A DNA stretch of 64,000 bases, taken from NCBI GenBank assembly GCA_030340625.1, contig JAOPHQ010005711.1, positions 106,001-170,000 of the forward strand. The letters are read 5' to 3'. Source of the DNA: Merluccius polli. Lineage: Eukaryota > Chordata > Actinopteri > Gadiformes > Merlucciidae. Under the pieces are notes generated by a model. That model was not told where the DNA came from and did no database searches. It saw nothing but the letters and a program-made list of their open reading frames with translations. The translations under genes and the position numbers were made by a program. This document shows, piece after piece, positions 1-51,090 of the stretch. How positions within the stretch are numbered: position 1 is the stretch's first letter; the number at the start of each line of letters is the position of its first letter.

Positions 1-1541
1 AGTTCACCCTTTTTACACAGACGTCGATTCGGCTCCGTTATGACATCCGCCGCCGGCTTAGAGGACGAACAACAATGCCCCCCCCCATTCCAGGGTTGTA
101 CGTTTCATCAACCTTTAACAGGCTGTAAAATTATCTAATATAAACCGCAGCCACCCCCACATCTATTCACATGTTGAGAGATCCAAAGGGCCATGACCCC
201 TCAGTCGACGTAAAATATTAAAGATGGCTGATTGTATGGTTGATAATCCCACTGCTCAGTATGCAACAGGCGTGTGCGCACACAGACGCACACAACCCCG
301 AAGGGACCTACTTGCTGATGGGGAATAGCAATTTTCTGTGCAGGTGTGTGTGTATGTGTGTGTGTGTGAGTGTGTGTGTGTGAGAGTGGCAGACTCTTCT
401 AATAGGATCAATGATTAACATTTACCTGTTTGTCCCCCCCCACTACTGGAACTCATTAGGATTTCTCAGTTTGCTGCAATCAATTGAACCACTGTTGCAG
501 CAAACAATGATGTTGGGAAATAATCTGGGAAAGTGTGACCAGCGGCTTGTTAAGACACTGGCGGCTCGTTAAGACGCAGCTCATATCATATAACCCAGGT
601 TGCTGCCCGAAGATGATGTCTAGACAGTCATTTTTGTACCGTTTTAGGATAAACTTTACATTAGCAAACCCCCCCCCCCCCACACACATCCTATAATGTT
701 TGTTTACGTATTTATCGTCAACCATTAAAGCGGTTTTGAAAATCCTTAAAAAACAACATTAAAATCATATGAAGAGATGTTTAACTGCCCACCTAGTAAA
801 GGCATTCACCTGAGAATGGTTGGAAGAAGTAAGGAAAAAATGAGCACAAGACAACATCAGAAGGTCATCATTAGAATTAGACGACTAGATACCATTTACA
901 ACACAGTTTTCTAACAAAGTATAACGTACAACATGGTCAGGAATGCCAGGATCACACAACATGACATGTTTGTCTTTCACGATGGTCACCGTGTCAAATT
1001 AGGAAATTATTGCATCATAAAATCTTGCCTCGACTTGGTCTGGAGATGGGGAACGCTACGCGTTTGACCGCGACGCACGCCGTCTTCGCGACCTTAGCGT
1101 CGAGTTCCCCCGGGATCGGGGAGGGGTCGATATTTAATTCATCAACGTCAGTGAACACGTCGTAGGAGTCGTCAGACAACATGACAACGGTCAAAAAAAA
1201 AAAAAAGAAACGCGCTAGACTTTACGTCGGAGCGTCGCAGGCCGTTGACCGTGTCAAGCTACACGCGGTACAACACCCGGGACACTGAAAGGTTGTCTGC
1301 GACAGGAAAATTGCGTTGGAATCGAGGTGAATTTGTGTCGTCTGATCCCGGCATGGTGTGTATTGAGCAGTGTGAGCCGCTTGTAGTTCAACATGGTGCG
1401 TTCAGTGGTGTGAGCTAGGGCTGGGCCATAAATGTATTCGATCGTTATGGGTCATCTTACCCATCATGTGACCCATACCCATAAAGTGAACTACTGGCCG
1501 GCCCTGGTGTGAGTCCCGGCCCAAGGTCATACCCCGCGAGT
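1..1541. other. DNA downstream of pnpla7, mostly featureless
   Basis: This stretch lies beyond the pnpla7 stop codon. It holds a degenerate (GT)n tract near 342-390, short C runs near 436 and 670, and a CpG-richer patch at about 1025-1330. A short element-like piece at about 1418-1506 has ends AGGGCTGGGCC and GGCCGGCCCT. Apart from the small ORF at 1015-1182 listed separately, I see no gene here. Confidence 0.5.
1015..1182 (-). CDS. Small unrecognised ORF in a CpG-rich patch
   Basis: An open frame of 55 codons runs from the ATG at 1180-1182 to the TGA at 1015-1017 on the minus strand. The peptide starts MLSDDSYDVFTDVDEL and is acidic at its N-terminus and basic at its C-terminus. The DNA is richer in CpG than its surroundings, and a run of 14 T lies just upstream on this strand. 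I recognise no family and see no clear splice site. It could be a fragment of an old element or chance coding-like sequence. Confidence 0.15.
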   Translation of the reverse strand: MLSDDSYDVFTDVDELNIDPSPIPGELDAKVAKTACVAVKRVAFPISRPSRGKIL

Positions 1542-37810
<36,269 letters not shown>

Positions 37811-37839
37811 CCTATCGGACAGGGCACGACATGAGCAAC

Positions 37840-38990
37840 ACCAGCCATTGTTTGGGGACCACTAACCAGTCCCCCCAAACAATGATACTCTACTGAGTGG
37901 CAAGTCAAATATTGTGAACATTCATGAGGCTATTCCTGTGTTGAAATGAATCATTGTGTTGATCTAACCGTCATCTCCAGCTGGAAAACACACCCAGGTA
38001 CTGTAAGCGGCATAACACACAAACAATGGTACTCTACTGAATGGCTAGTCAAATGTGAACATTTACTAGCCACAAAAACTATGGTACTCTACTGAATGGC
38101 TAGTCAAATGTGAACATTCACTGGGCACAAAAACAATGATACTCTACTGAGTGGCTAGTCAAATGTGAACATTCACTAGCCACAAAAACAATGGTACTCT
38201 ACTGAGTGGCTAGTCAAATGTGAACATTTACTAGCCACAAAAACAATGGTACTCTACTGAATGGCTAGTCAAATGTGAACATTCACTAGCCACAAAAACA
38301 ATGATACTCTACTGAGTGGCTAGTCAAATGAGAACATTCACTAGCCACAAAAACAATGGTACTCTACTGAGTGACTAGGCAAATAATGTTAACATTCACT
38401 GGGCACAAAAACAATGATACTCTACTGAGTGGCTAGTCAAATGTGAACATTCACTAGCCACAAAAACAATGGTACTCTACTGAGTGGCTAGTCAAATGTG
38501 AACATTTACTAGCCACAAAAACAATGGTACTCTACTGAATGGCTAGTCAAATGTGAACATTCACTAGCCACAAAAACAATGATACTCTACTGAGTGGCTA
38601 GTCAAATGAGAACATTCACTAGCCACAAAAACAATGGTACTCTACTGAGTGGCTAGGCAAATGTGAACATTCATAAGCCACAAAAACAATGATACTCTAC
38701 TGAGTGGCTAGTCAAATGAGAACATTCACTAGCCACAAAAACAATGGTACTCTACTGAGTGACTAGGCAAATAATGTTAACATTCACTGGCCACAAAAAC
38801 AATGATACTCTACTGAGTGGCTAGTCAAATGAGAACTTTCACTAGCCACAAAAACAATGGTACTCTACTGAGTGACTAGGCAAATAATGTTAACATTCAC
38901 TGGCCACAAAAACAATGATACTGAGTGGCTAGTCAAATGAGAACATTCACTAGCCACAAAAACAATGGTACTCTATTGAGTAACAAGTCA
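37840..38990. repeat. 55-bp minisatellite, about 20 copies
   Basis: Units read AACAATGrTACTCTACTGAG, TGGCTAGTCAAATGTGAACA and TTCACTAGCCACAAA. Variants (GTGACTAGGCAAATAATGTT, ATTTACTAG) recur every few units, which indicates higher-order block duplication. The array lies directly upstream of the pnpla7 start codon exon. Confidence 0.95.
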
Positions 38991-39640
38991 ATGATTGTGA
39001 ACATTCGTGAGGCTATTCCTGTGTTGAAATGAATCATTGTGTTGATCTGACCGTCGTCTCTATCTGGGAAACACACCCTGTTTAAAACACCTCTTCAGGT
39101 ACCGTTAGTGGCATAACACACAAACACGTCAGGCAGGCTATCAGTAGGAACCAGAACCCACGTCGTGTTGTTTCATACCAACCATTGTTCCCCTGCTGGG
39201 CCAGCAGCAGCCATGCATCTCCATGTATTTTAAAGCACATATCTTGCAGCCGGTTGCATAGTTAGCAGAAGTAGCTCTTAACACCAGCTGACTGACCAGG
39301 TACAGCAGTAGCTATGCTAACGTATCAGCTATTAGGCATATTCCCATTTGCATCCCGGTTAATAATAATACGACCAACACAGCGACAGCATGCTACAAGT
39401 GCAACCTGGAAAGCTGGTGTTACCTTCTGACTCCCGATGAGTACCGCTAGCCCGCCCGGGATTAGCGGCCGTCAACAGGACGCCATTAGTCAATAGAAAG
39501 TGAGCAAGCTAGCAAACTTAAGTTTTTCCAATACAGATGCTGTCACTTGCTACGCCCCGCCCACTGCACCGAGTGAACCAATGGGTGCACTACTGCGTAG
39601 TCCCGCTCTTGTGTTAGAATGAGAGAGGGTCGTGGATTGT
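38991..39640. promoter_or_regulatory. pnpla7: Candidate pnpla7 promoter and 5' region
   Basis: This gene-free stretch upstream of coding exon 1 becomes GC-richer at 39430-39610 and contains a GC box (CCCCGCCC, about 39555), and CCAAT (about 39579). A non-coding first exon of pnpla7 could lie here, but I could not define its splice donor. No TATA box was recognised. The call rests on position and base composition. Confidence 0.35.
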
Positions 39641-39975
39641 TGCGTTATCCCGGTCTACCGCAACGCGATTTCCGGTCTCTTACAACAACAACAACAACAA
39701 CGACGATAAGGAGAATATTTACGGAGTTTTTTGACGAATCATTTGGAAAAAAAAATCCGAAACATGTAACGGAAACGGGTATACCTCTATTGAAAGTCCC
39801 TCCCTCTCTCGCCGTTTACTCGTTTAGTCTGGCTTTTTTACAGGATATAGGTTTTTGGCGTTACCCCGCCCAAACCTCCCATTGTGATTGGTTAAAGAAA
39901 TACAAATGCCCAATGCCAGAACGATAGTGAGTAGAGCCAGACCTTTCTCCAAAACGACGTGTGGAGATAGACACA
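39640..39975. mobile_element. Possible fragment of a common fish DNA transposon
   Basis: The segment TACCCCGCCCAAACCTCCCA, GTGATTGGTTAAAGAAATAC and CCAGACCTTTCTCC resembles a repeat often seen in teleost genomes, whose ends contain AGACCTTCCTCC. An (ACA)n tract precedes it at 39682-39700. Only one end is suggested, so the call is tentative. Confidence 0.35.
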
Positions 39976-40172
39976 TGTCGCTGAAAGTCCCGCCCTCTCT
40001 CTCTCACCTCTAAACCAATGTAACTGGAAGTCCCGCCCTCTCTCTCACCTCTAAACCTATGTAACTGGAAGTCCCGCCCTCTCTCTCACCTCTAAACCTA
40101 TGTAACTGGAAGTCCCGCCCTCTCTCTCACCTCTAAACCCATGTAACTGAAAGTCCCGCCCTTTCTCTCACC
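39975..40172. repeat. 41-bp minisatellite, left part
   Basis: Four to five units of AACTGAAAGTCCCGCCCTCT plus CTCTCACCTCTAAACCCATGT. The same array resumes at 43070 on the other side of the 2.9-kb insert. Confidence 0.93.
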
Positions 40173-40590
40173 AGTCAGCAGTGTTGGTCATCTTACTTAA
40201 AAAAAGTAATTAGTTACAGTTACAAATTACTCCTCCCAAAAAGTAATTGAGTTAGTAATTCAGTTACCTAATTGTAAGAGTAATTAGTTACTACGCTATT
40301 ACATTCTATAACATCTTTAACGTCAAAGGTGTTTATATTAACTGATTGAAGAATGAAAACACATACAGTATTTTAGAACATTTGGTATTTATTTGAACTC
40401 AATATATTGCAGCCTGTTAAGCCATAGAGAGAGAGATCTCTATGGCTCTGTGTAGCAGATGTGTGGCCAAAACACCTTGCGCTTCATTCAACCAAATAGG
40501 CTCTGTGCACAACTCGCGTGACGTACTTCCGTTTTCCCCGGTTGTCGGCAGAAGAGTTTCCGGTTTTCTTCCTGCTTCACTACAACAGCG

Positions 40591-41109
40591 GTGAATATGA
40601 ATCAAAACGAACAAATGAGAGCTGTAACTGTACGAAAGAAGAAAAACAATAACATGAGGGATGGATATAAGTTGCAGAAGGTTGTAGGGGGCTCAAATGA
40701 GCATTGTTGTGTGCCACTGTGTACTGGATCGAGTCGGTATAACACCGAACTCAGCTTCCACCGGTTTCCTAAACATACTGGCCACCGTACACAGTGGCTT
40801 CACAAGATCCGCAGAACCGGGTTTACCATTACTCCGCATACAGAGGTCTGCAGCCGTCATTTCACCAAGGACCAGATCCGCACCACTGCAAAAGGAAGAC
40901 GGTTTTTAACTGCCAACGCCATACCAACCTTGTTCGAGTGGAACGCTTACAGCAACAAGACGCGGGCCGCTGTTTGGGAGCGCCGCACTCGTCCGACATC
41001 GAGTCCGGAACCTGGCCCGGCGGAGACCGAGGAGGAGATTGTGGATATGGTCCCGATGCCCATAGACCACGATTACGTGGTCTATGGATTTATGATCTAT
41101 GATCTATGA
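40591..41109 (+). CDS. THAP-domain protein, left copy
   Basis: A 172-residue ORF with an N-terminal basic stretch (KKKNNN) and a THAP-type C2CH zinc finger at residues about 38-116. Visible ligands are Cys40 and Cys44 (CCVPLC) and Cys87 and His90 (CSRH), with the closing NAIPTLFEW motif that matches the AVPTIF box. THAP domains bind DNA and occur in cell-cycle regulators and P-element-like transposases. The tail after residue 125 is short and proline-rich and runs into repeat DNA. No transposase catalytic domain follows. It may be a captured host or transposon exon carried by the palindromic element. Confidence 0.7.
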   Translation: MNMNQNEQMRAVTVRKKKNNNMRDGYKLQKVVGGSNEHCCVPLCTGSSRYNTELSFHRFPKHTGHRTQWLHKIRRTGFTITPHTEVCSRHFTKDQIRTTAKGRRFLTANAIPTLFEWNAYSNKTRAAVWERRTRPTSSPEPGPAETEEEIVDMVPMPIDHDYVVYGFMIYDL

Positions 41110-41559
41110 TCTATGGTCTATATACATTTCTAATGAAATGTAATGTAAATGTTTATTTACTGGTATAAATTTATGATGCAACATTGAATGTAGTGAGTTG
41201 ATTTTTGGGTCCATTGAATGAGAAGTAGACTCAGCAGACATCCGGGCAGTATCAACAATACATTTATTCATATTCTGGTTACCTAACATTACCTTCGCCG
41301 ATCTATACACACTTGAATTACACAAATAACATAGTATGCAAAAAACACCAAAAGGTTCAAATATTGGCCACAAAGTGACAGTGAAAAACTGTGTGCTTCT
41401 CACCAGTAAGTAGCACACCTGCTGAGTGATTATGACATCATAAACTAGCATCTGTCATGAGTGAATAACTGCTGAAAACATGCAGTATTTTGTTCACATA
41501 TGAAGTACATTACTTTGCACAAAATAGCATTCAAAACAGAAAATGTAACTTTGACAGAC

Positions 41560-41900
41560 CTATGGTCTATATACATTAGAAATGTATATAGACCATAGAT
41601 CATAGATATAGACCATAGATATAGACCATAGATCATAGCTCATAGATATAGATCATAGATATAGACAATAGATCATAGATATAGTCCATAGATCATAGAT
41701 ATAGACCATAGATCATAGATATAGACCATAGATCATAGATATAGACCATAGATCATAGCTCATAGATAGATCATAGATAGACATAGATCATAGATCATAG
41801 ATAGACCATAGATCATAGATATAGACCATAGATCATAGATATAGACCATAGATCATAGATATAGATCATAGATATAGACCATAGATCATAGATCATAAAT
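41560..41900. repeat. CATAGATATAGAC short-period repeat
   Basis: Units of ATAGATCATAGATATAGACC, 10-20 bp long, fill the centre of the THAP palindrome and begin with a perfect 18-bp-arm hairpin (41560-41598, loop AGA). Confidence 0.92.
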
Positions 41901-42397
41901 CCATAGACCACGTAATCGTGGTCTATGGGCATCGGGACCATATCCACAATCTCCTCCTCGGTCTCCGCCGGGCCAGGTTCCGGACTCGATGTCGGACGAG
42001 TGCGGCGCTCCCAAACACCGGCCCGCGTCTTGTTGCTGTAAGCGTTCCACTCGAACAAGGTTGGTATGGCGTTGGCAGTTAAAAACCGTCTTCCTTTTGC
42101 AGTGGTGCGGATCTGGTCCTTGGTGAAATGACGGCTGCAGACCTCTGTATGCGGAGTAATGGTAAACCCGGTTCTGCGGATCTTGTGAAGCCACTGTGTA
42201 CGGTGGCCAGTATGTTTAGGAAACCGGTGGAAGCTGAGTTCGGTGTTATACCGACTCGATCCAGTACACAGTGGCACACAACAATGCTCATTTGAGCCCC
42301 CTACAACCTTCTGCAACTTATATCCATCCCTCATGTTATTGTTTTTCTTCTTTCGTACAGTTACAGCTCTCATTTGTTCGTTTTGATTCATATTCAC
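41813..42397 (-). CDS. THAP-domain protein, right copy
   Basis: This 194-residue ORF is the inverted copy of the left THAP ORF. The common part differs by a single residue (Gly for Ala at position 127, in RAGVWERR), and the zinc ligands and PTLFEW box are intact. It is longer only because translation continues through the CATAGATATAG repeat (IYDLWSISMIY). Retention of both frames means either recent duplication or selection. Confidence 0.7.
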   Translation of the reverse strand: MNMNQNEQMRAVTVRKKKNNNMRDGYKLQKVVGGSNEHCCVPLCTGSSRYNTELSFHRFPKHTGHRTQWLHKIRRTGFTITPHTEVCSRHFTKDQIRTTAKGRRFLTANAIPTLFEWNAYSNKTRAGVWERRTRPTSSPEPGPAETEEEIVDMVPMPIDHDYVVYGFMIYDLWSISMIYIYDLWSISMIYGLYL

Positions 42398-42569
42398 CGC
42401 TGTTGTAGTGAAGCAGGAAGAAAACCGGAAACTCTTCTGCCGACAACCGGGGAAAACGGAAGTACGTCACGCGAGTTGTGCACAGAGCCTATTGGTTGAA
42501 TGAAGCGCAGGGGGGGGGGGGGGGGGGTGCGCGCCTCCGATCTACGGCCGACGGGGGCGGGGGGAGGCG

Positions 42570-42735
42570 CGCGCGATCGTAACACACCACGGACCTATGA
42601 CCGGCGGGCGGACCTATGACCGGCGGGGTTGTCTCAAAAAGGAGGACAAATAGTCCTACGCGTCCGGCTTGATGCTGCGCCGGGCGCCGGACAGGGCTTT
42701 GAAAAACCGGACAGTCCGGCTTAAAGCCGTTGCAA
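42570..42735. repeat. GC-rich segment shared with 17815-17985
   Basis: Both copies carry CGATCGTAACACACCACGGA, CCTATGACCGGCGGGCGGAC, CAAAAAGGAGGACAAATA and TTGATGCTGCGCCGG in the same order. A related beginning (CGATCGTCACACACC) is at 53073. Confidence 0.85.
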
Positions 42736-43069
42736 CGAGGGCATAGGCGTCAGTTACGCTGGGGACGCTGGGGACGAGTAGGCTACCCACCAGTTTTCAT
42801 CAAGATTCATTTTGTCCCCACCACTTTTAAAAATGTGCAAACCAATTGCGACCGAAAAAATCCCCACATACTCAATCGAAACCGTCAAGTCTAAATCATG
42901 CGATAGGCGCGCACGATGACATGACATCCCCCCCCTCTCCAATCCCCACCACTTCTAAAACCAAACTGACGCCCGTGAACGAGGGAAAAAGTAATTAGAT
43001 TACTCGTTACTGAAAAAAAGTAACGCCGTTACTAACGCCTTTATATAACGCCGTTATTACCAACACTGC

Positions 43070-43540
43070 CTCTAAACCCATGTAACTGAAAGTCCCGCCC
43101 TCTCTCTCTCACTTCTAAACCCATGTAGCCTAACTGAAAGTCCCGCCCTCTCTCTCTCACCTCTAAACCCATCTGAAAGTCCCGCCCTCTCTCTCTCACC
43201 TCTAAACCCATGTAACTGAAAGTCCCGCCCTCTCTCTCTCACCTCTAAACCCATGTAACTGAAAGTCCCGCCCTCTCTCTCTCACCTCTAAACCCATGTA
43301 ACTGAAAGTCCCGCCCTCTCTCTCACCTCTAAACCCATGCAACTGAAAGTCCCGCCCTCTCTCTCTCGCCTTAAACCCATGTAACTGAAAGTCCCGCCCT
43401 CTCTCTCACCTCTAAACCCATGTAACTGAAAGTCCCGCCCTCTCTCTCACCTCTAAACCCATGTAACTGAAAGTCCCGCCCTCTCTCTCTCACCTCTAAA
43501 CCCATGTAACTGAAAGTCCCGCCCTCTCTCTCACCTCTAA
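43070..43540. repeat. 41-bp minisatellite, right part
   Basis: About eleven units of CTGAAAGTCCCGCCCTCTCT CTCTCACCTCTAAACCCATG, 38-45 bp long through CT-number changes. The phase continues the array left at 40172. Confidence 0.93.
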
Positions 43541-43544
43541 ACAG

Positions 43545-43700
43545 ATACAGATAGACAGATAGATAGACAGATAGATAGATAAAACTTTATTGATCCCCAA
43601 AGGGAAATTCAGTTGTCATAGCAGCAATGGTACATATTGTGCAATTTATCGAAAAAGAGCAAATGAAAATAAAATATCAAGAAAATAAAGAATAAAAATA
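43545..43700. mobile_element. Possible LINE/SINE 3' tail
   Basis: (GATA)n-like sequence (43552-43580) is followed by ACTTTATTGATCCCCAAAGG and GAAATTCAGTTGTCATAGCA, a motif common at the tails of teleost retroposons. No reverse transcriptase is present. The family was not determined. Confidence 0.5.
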
Positions 43701-44030
43701 AAGATAAAATAATACCAACATGATCAACAAACCTCAAATAGCCTAGGCCTGTGACAGACCGAAATGAGTATGCAAGATAAATACTTGATTAGGTTAGGCC
43801 TATACGTCGTTAATTTTACTGTCACTACACAAGTTTGCCGTTATCAGTTGAAGCATATGAATATATGACATTACGATGTGTGATCTTAGTTCTTATACCG
43901 GGTTAACATTTGACTACACTCGTGCAACTTTGTGGAGTTTGCAAGTTACACAACTCATTGTAGAGCATGACTTTCATTTCCTCTGTGCTTTTTTTACTGC
44001 CATCTGCCTCACAGGACCTAGTGTCATGCC

Positions 44031-44112
<82 letters not shown>

Positions 44113-45136
44113 TGCGTGCGTGCGTGCGTGTGTGTTTTCTTGTAAAAAATGTTTTCTTGCAACATATCAATAATTATTATAGGCTACTTGATACTTTATA
44201 ATAATCAGGAAAAAAAGACAATTTTCACATTTTTGTTCTTTATTAATTTATACACTTTTCACACTTTGAACAATGTTATTTATTAGTTTTATTAAGTATG
44301 TTTACTTCACATTACATTTATGTCAAAAGGTATTTTATCATACATATTTTAATACAGGAAAATCATGGCTAACATGCATGTGTGCAGAAAACTGTTGGAT
44401 TGTATTGTAAAATATGTTTTATATTTGTGTCCAATGTGTGTCATCAAATTTATTTATAAGTTTGTCATTTATTTTTACATGCACAATACCTCAATTTCTA
44501 CATTGTTGTCAACAAGTGTTTTTCTTCGTCACCAAAGTTAAAGCAAAATGCTTTTTCAAAGGCTGCATTCAATACAAAAACATCTGGTAGTCAGTGCTTT
44601 CTTGCTCTCTTATAGGGGTAGAATATACTTCCAGATGATTGAATGCACATGCGATTTTAAAACATAAATTGATCTATTTCTACAATATTTAAAACCCAAC
44701 CACCAAATTCCCCATAACTTATGTGATCTAAACTATTGAACACATCCATGTAAATCAATCATTGTAAAACGGCCAATCAGACAGAGCTAGAGATATTTTG
44801 GCCAATGGGATGCAGATGAGCACGGCAGACAGCGGAATTAGTGCAAGTTTCAATCTTCTGAAGTCGAGTAATAAAGCAACTAGCAAACTCTCTCCGACAG
44901 ATGTTCACACAGCCCAATGAGGGACAAGAGTTGAAAATTAGAAATAGCTATAAACTCTGTGCAGCCCATCAGTTCCACGCTCTGTGTCGGAACAATGTTA
45001 AATTGCATCGTCCCTGTCAAATACAATAAAATTCAATATCCACAATAAATCCCTGGCCAACTGAAATACCCCCCCCCCCCACCCCACCTCACCCAAATCT
45101 CTGGTTTCAAATGTTAGTTATTTGACCTCCCTTAAT
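43701..45136. other. Intergenic DNA between pnpla7 and clic3
   Basis: AT-rich DNA with a (TG)n microsatellite at 44034-44109 and a C run at about 45069. I see no coding exon or complete element. Confidence 0.6.
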
Positions 45137-45487
45137 TAGGGCTGAACGATATGGTCAAAAAATGTAAAAATGTTGCAATTATTTTTACAGATATTGTGTT
45201 TGCGATATGATTCACTATTAGTGGGAATGATCATTTTTGCATCACAGCTTTCTATTTCACAAAACGATGGCGTGACATTTGTTGGGGTCTGAACCAAACA
45301 GACCAAAATGTGTAGGCCAGGGCATCTCTGCAGCACTACAGTACTTCATTTATAATGGTGTTTTACATTTGCATTTATCCATACATTTATTAAACATCAA
45401 AAAATTGCTCCTGTCATTTGGATATTGCACTTGGCCACATTGCGATTTCTATAAAATTTAAATTAATTGTTCAGCCCTACCCTTAAT
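45129..45487. mobile_element. hAT MITE with exact 8-bp target duplication
   Basis: The element (45137-45479, 343 bp) has perfect inverted ends TAGGGCTGAAC and GTTCAGCCCTA and is flanked by CCCTTAAT on both sides (45129-45136 and 45480-45487). There is no coding capacity. Its right edge is 88 bp downstream of the clic3 stop codon and it carries an AATAAA signal in clic3 sense (45386-45391). Confidence 0.93.
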
Positions 45488-45567
45488 CTCTCAAAATGTC
45501 CACCTTTTTCAGTGCACATCATTCCACTTTTACCTTTCTTTGAAACCCTTGTTGTCCCTCTGTGGGT

Positions 45568-50286
<4,719 letters not shown>

Positions 50287-50525
50287 CGCTCTCTCCTCTT
50301 GGACTCTCCCACTTTATTGTTCCTGTGTATTTTCTCTAAAATCACAAAACTGCAGTTCACTGTTGGATTAAACACAAAGTAGGACAACAACATGAACACC
50401 CCTTAAGCTTACTTACATTGTCGGTCTGCTGGCAGAGACATGGCTGTAGTCTGGTCAGCTGAAACTAACAACACAAGTCACTCGACAGCAGGAGAGGATG
50501 CAAAACTTGTGACAACAGTGCTTTG

Positions 50526-50571
<46 letters not shown>

Positions 50572-50700
50572 CTGTGACTGCAAGAACACCCCCCCCCCCT
50601 CCCTCCCTCCAGACTTACCAGTTAGACCAGAAGGTCTAGATATACATCTCCTCCTAGCCTCGGTGCCTGCTAGCACGTTCTCCATCAGTCACTTCGCCAT
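50287..50700 (-). promoter_or_regulatory. clic3: Candidate clic3 5' exon and promoter region
   Basis: Upstream of the ATG exon, a good acceptor (GATTTTAG, about 50335) precedes 5' UTR-like sequence, and a good donor (CTG|GTAAGT) lies at 50618. The segment to its right would be a non-coding first exon; its own 22-codon frame (MENVLAG...) does not join exon 2 in phase. A CT microsatellite at 50530-50568 lies in the proposed intron. Confidence 0.35.
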
Positions 50701-50876
50701 ATTGCAGCACCATATCAGCTAGATCACTGTTGCTTTCCACTGCTCTCCCTTTTGGTCTTGCCTCTCTGGCTGCTGTCTCTCACTGAAGATGTGTTTGTTC
50801 TTCGTATATCTTACATGAAACATATGTAGGCATGTAGTGGACGTGACAAGTTTTTCCTGAATGTCTGTCTGTCTGT

Positions 50877-50878
<2 letters not shown>

Positions 50879-50904
<26 letters not shown>
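50879..50904. repeat. (CA)n microsatellite
   Basis: About 13 units; intergenic. Confidence 0.9.
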
Positions 50905-50907
<3 letters not shown>

Positions 50908-50979
50908 CGCCTAATGACCTCATCCAACAGGTATGTCTGTGTCAGGCTGTGGACGGTGTGTCTCATGTTAATGAGAGGA

Positions 50980-51090
50980 GGGAGACAGGGAGGGAGTCAG
51001 GCAGGGAGACAGGGAGGGAGTCAGGCAGGGAGACAGGCAGGGAGTCAGGCAGGGAGACAGGGAGGGTGTCAGGCAGGGAGACAGGGAGGG
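50980..51090. repeat. GGGAGACAGGGAGGGAGTCAGGCA repeat
   Basis: Units of 12 and 24 bp built on CAGGCAGGGAGACAGGGAGG, about nine copies of the 12-mer. Confidence 0.9.

Larger units (their letters stand above)
40478..42511. repeat. Large inverted repeat with two THAP ORFs
   Basis: The left arm (40478 to about 41120) and right arm (about 41880 to 42511) are about 640 bp each and nearly identical in inverted orientation, with only a few differences seen. Each arm holds a THAP ORF reading inward. The centre contains unique DNA (41130-41555) and a CATAGATATAGAC repeat. The junctions carry small perfect palindromes (41060-41087; 41560-41598). Confidence 0.92.
40179..43068. mobile_element. 2.9-kb composite insert with hAT-like ends splitting a minisatellite
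   Basis: The ends CAGTGTTGGTCAT and ATTACCAACACTG are inverted repeats, and both subterminal regions are rich in AGTAATTAGTTAC-type motifs, as in hAT elements with CAGTGTTGG termini. No 8-bp duplication is visible (CCAGTCAG against CCTCTAAA). Inside lie the THAP palindrome (40478-42511), a G run, a segment shared with the BED element at 17815 (42570-42735), and further repeat DNA. It is probably several nested insertions. Confidence 0.7.

Noticed and set aside
37840..38990. Regular repeats that could suggest a CRISPR array
   Set aside because: The whole 55-bp unit is repeated with no unique spacers, and the sequence is vertebrate. The same holds for the arrays at 1953, 34290 and 43070.
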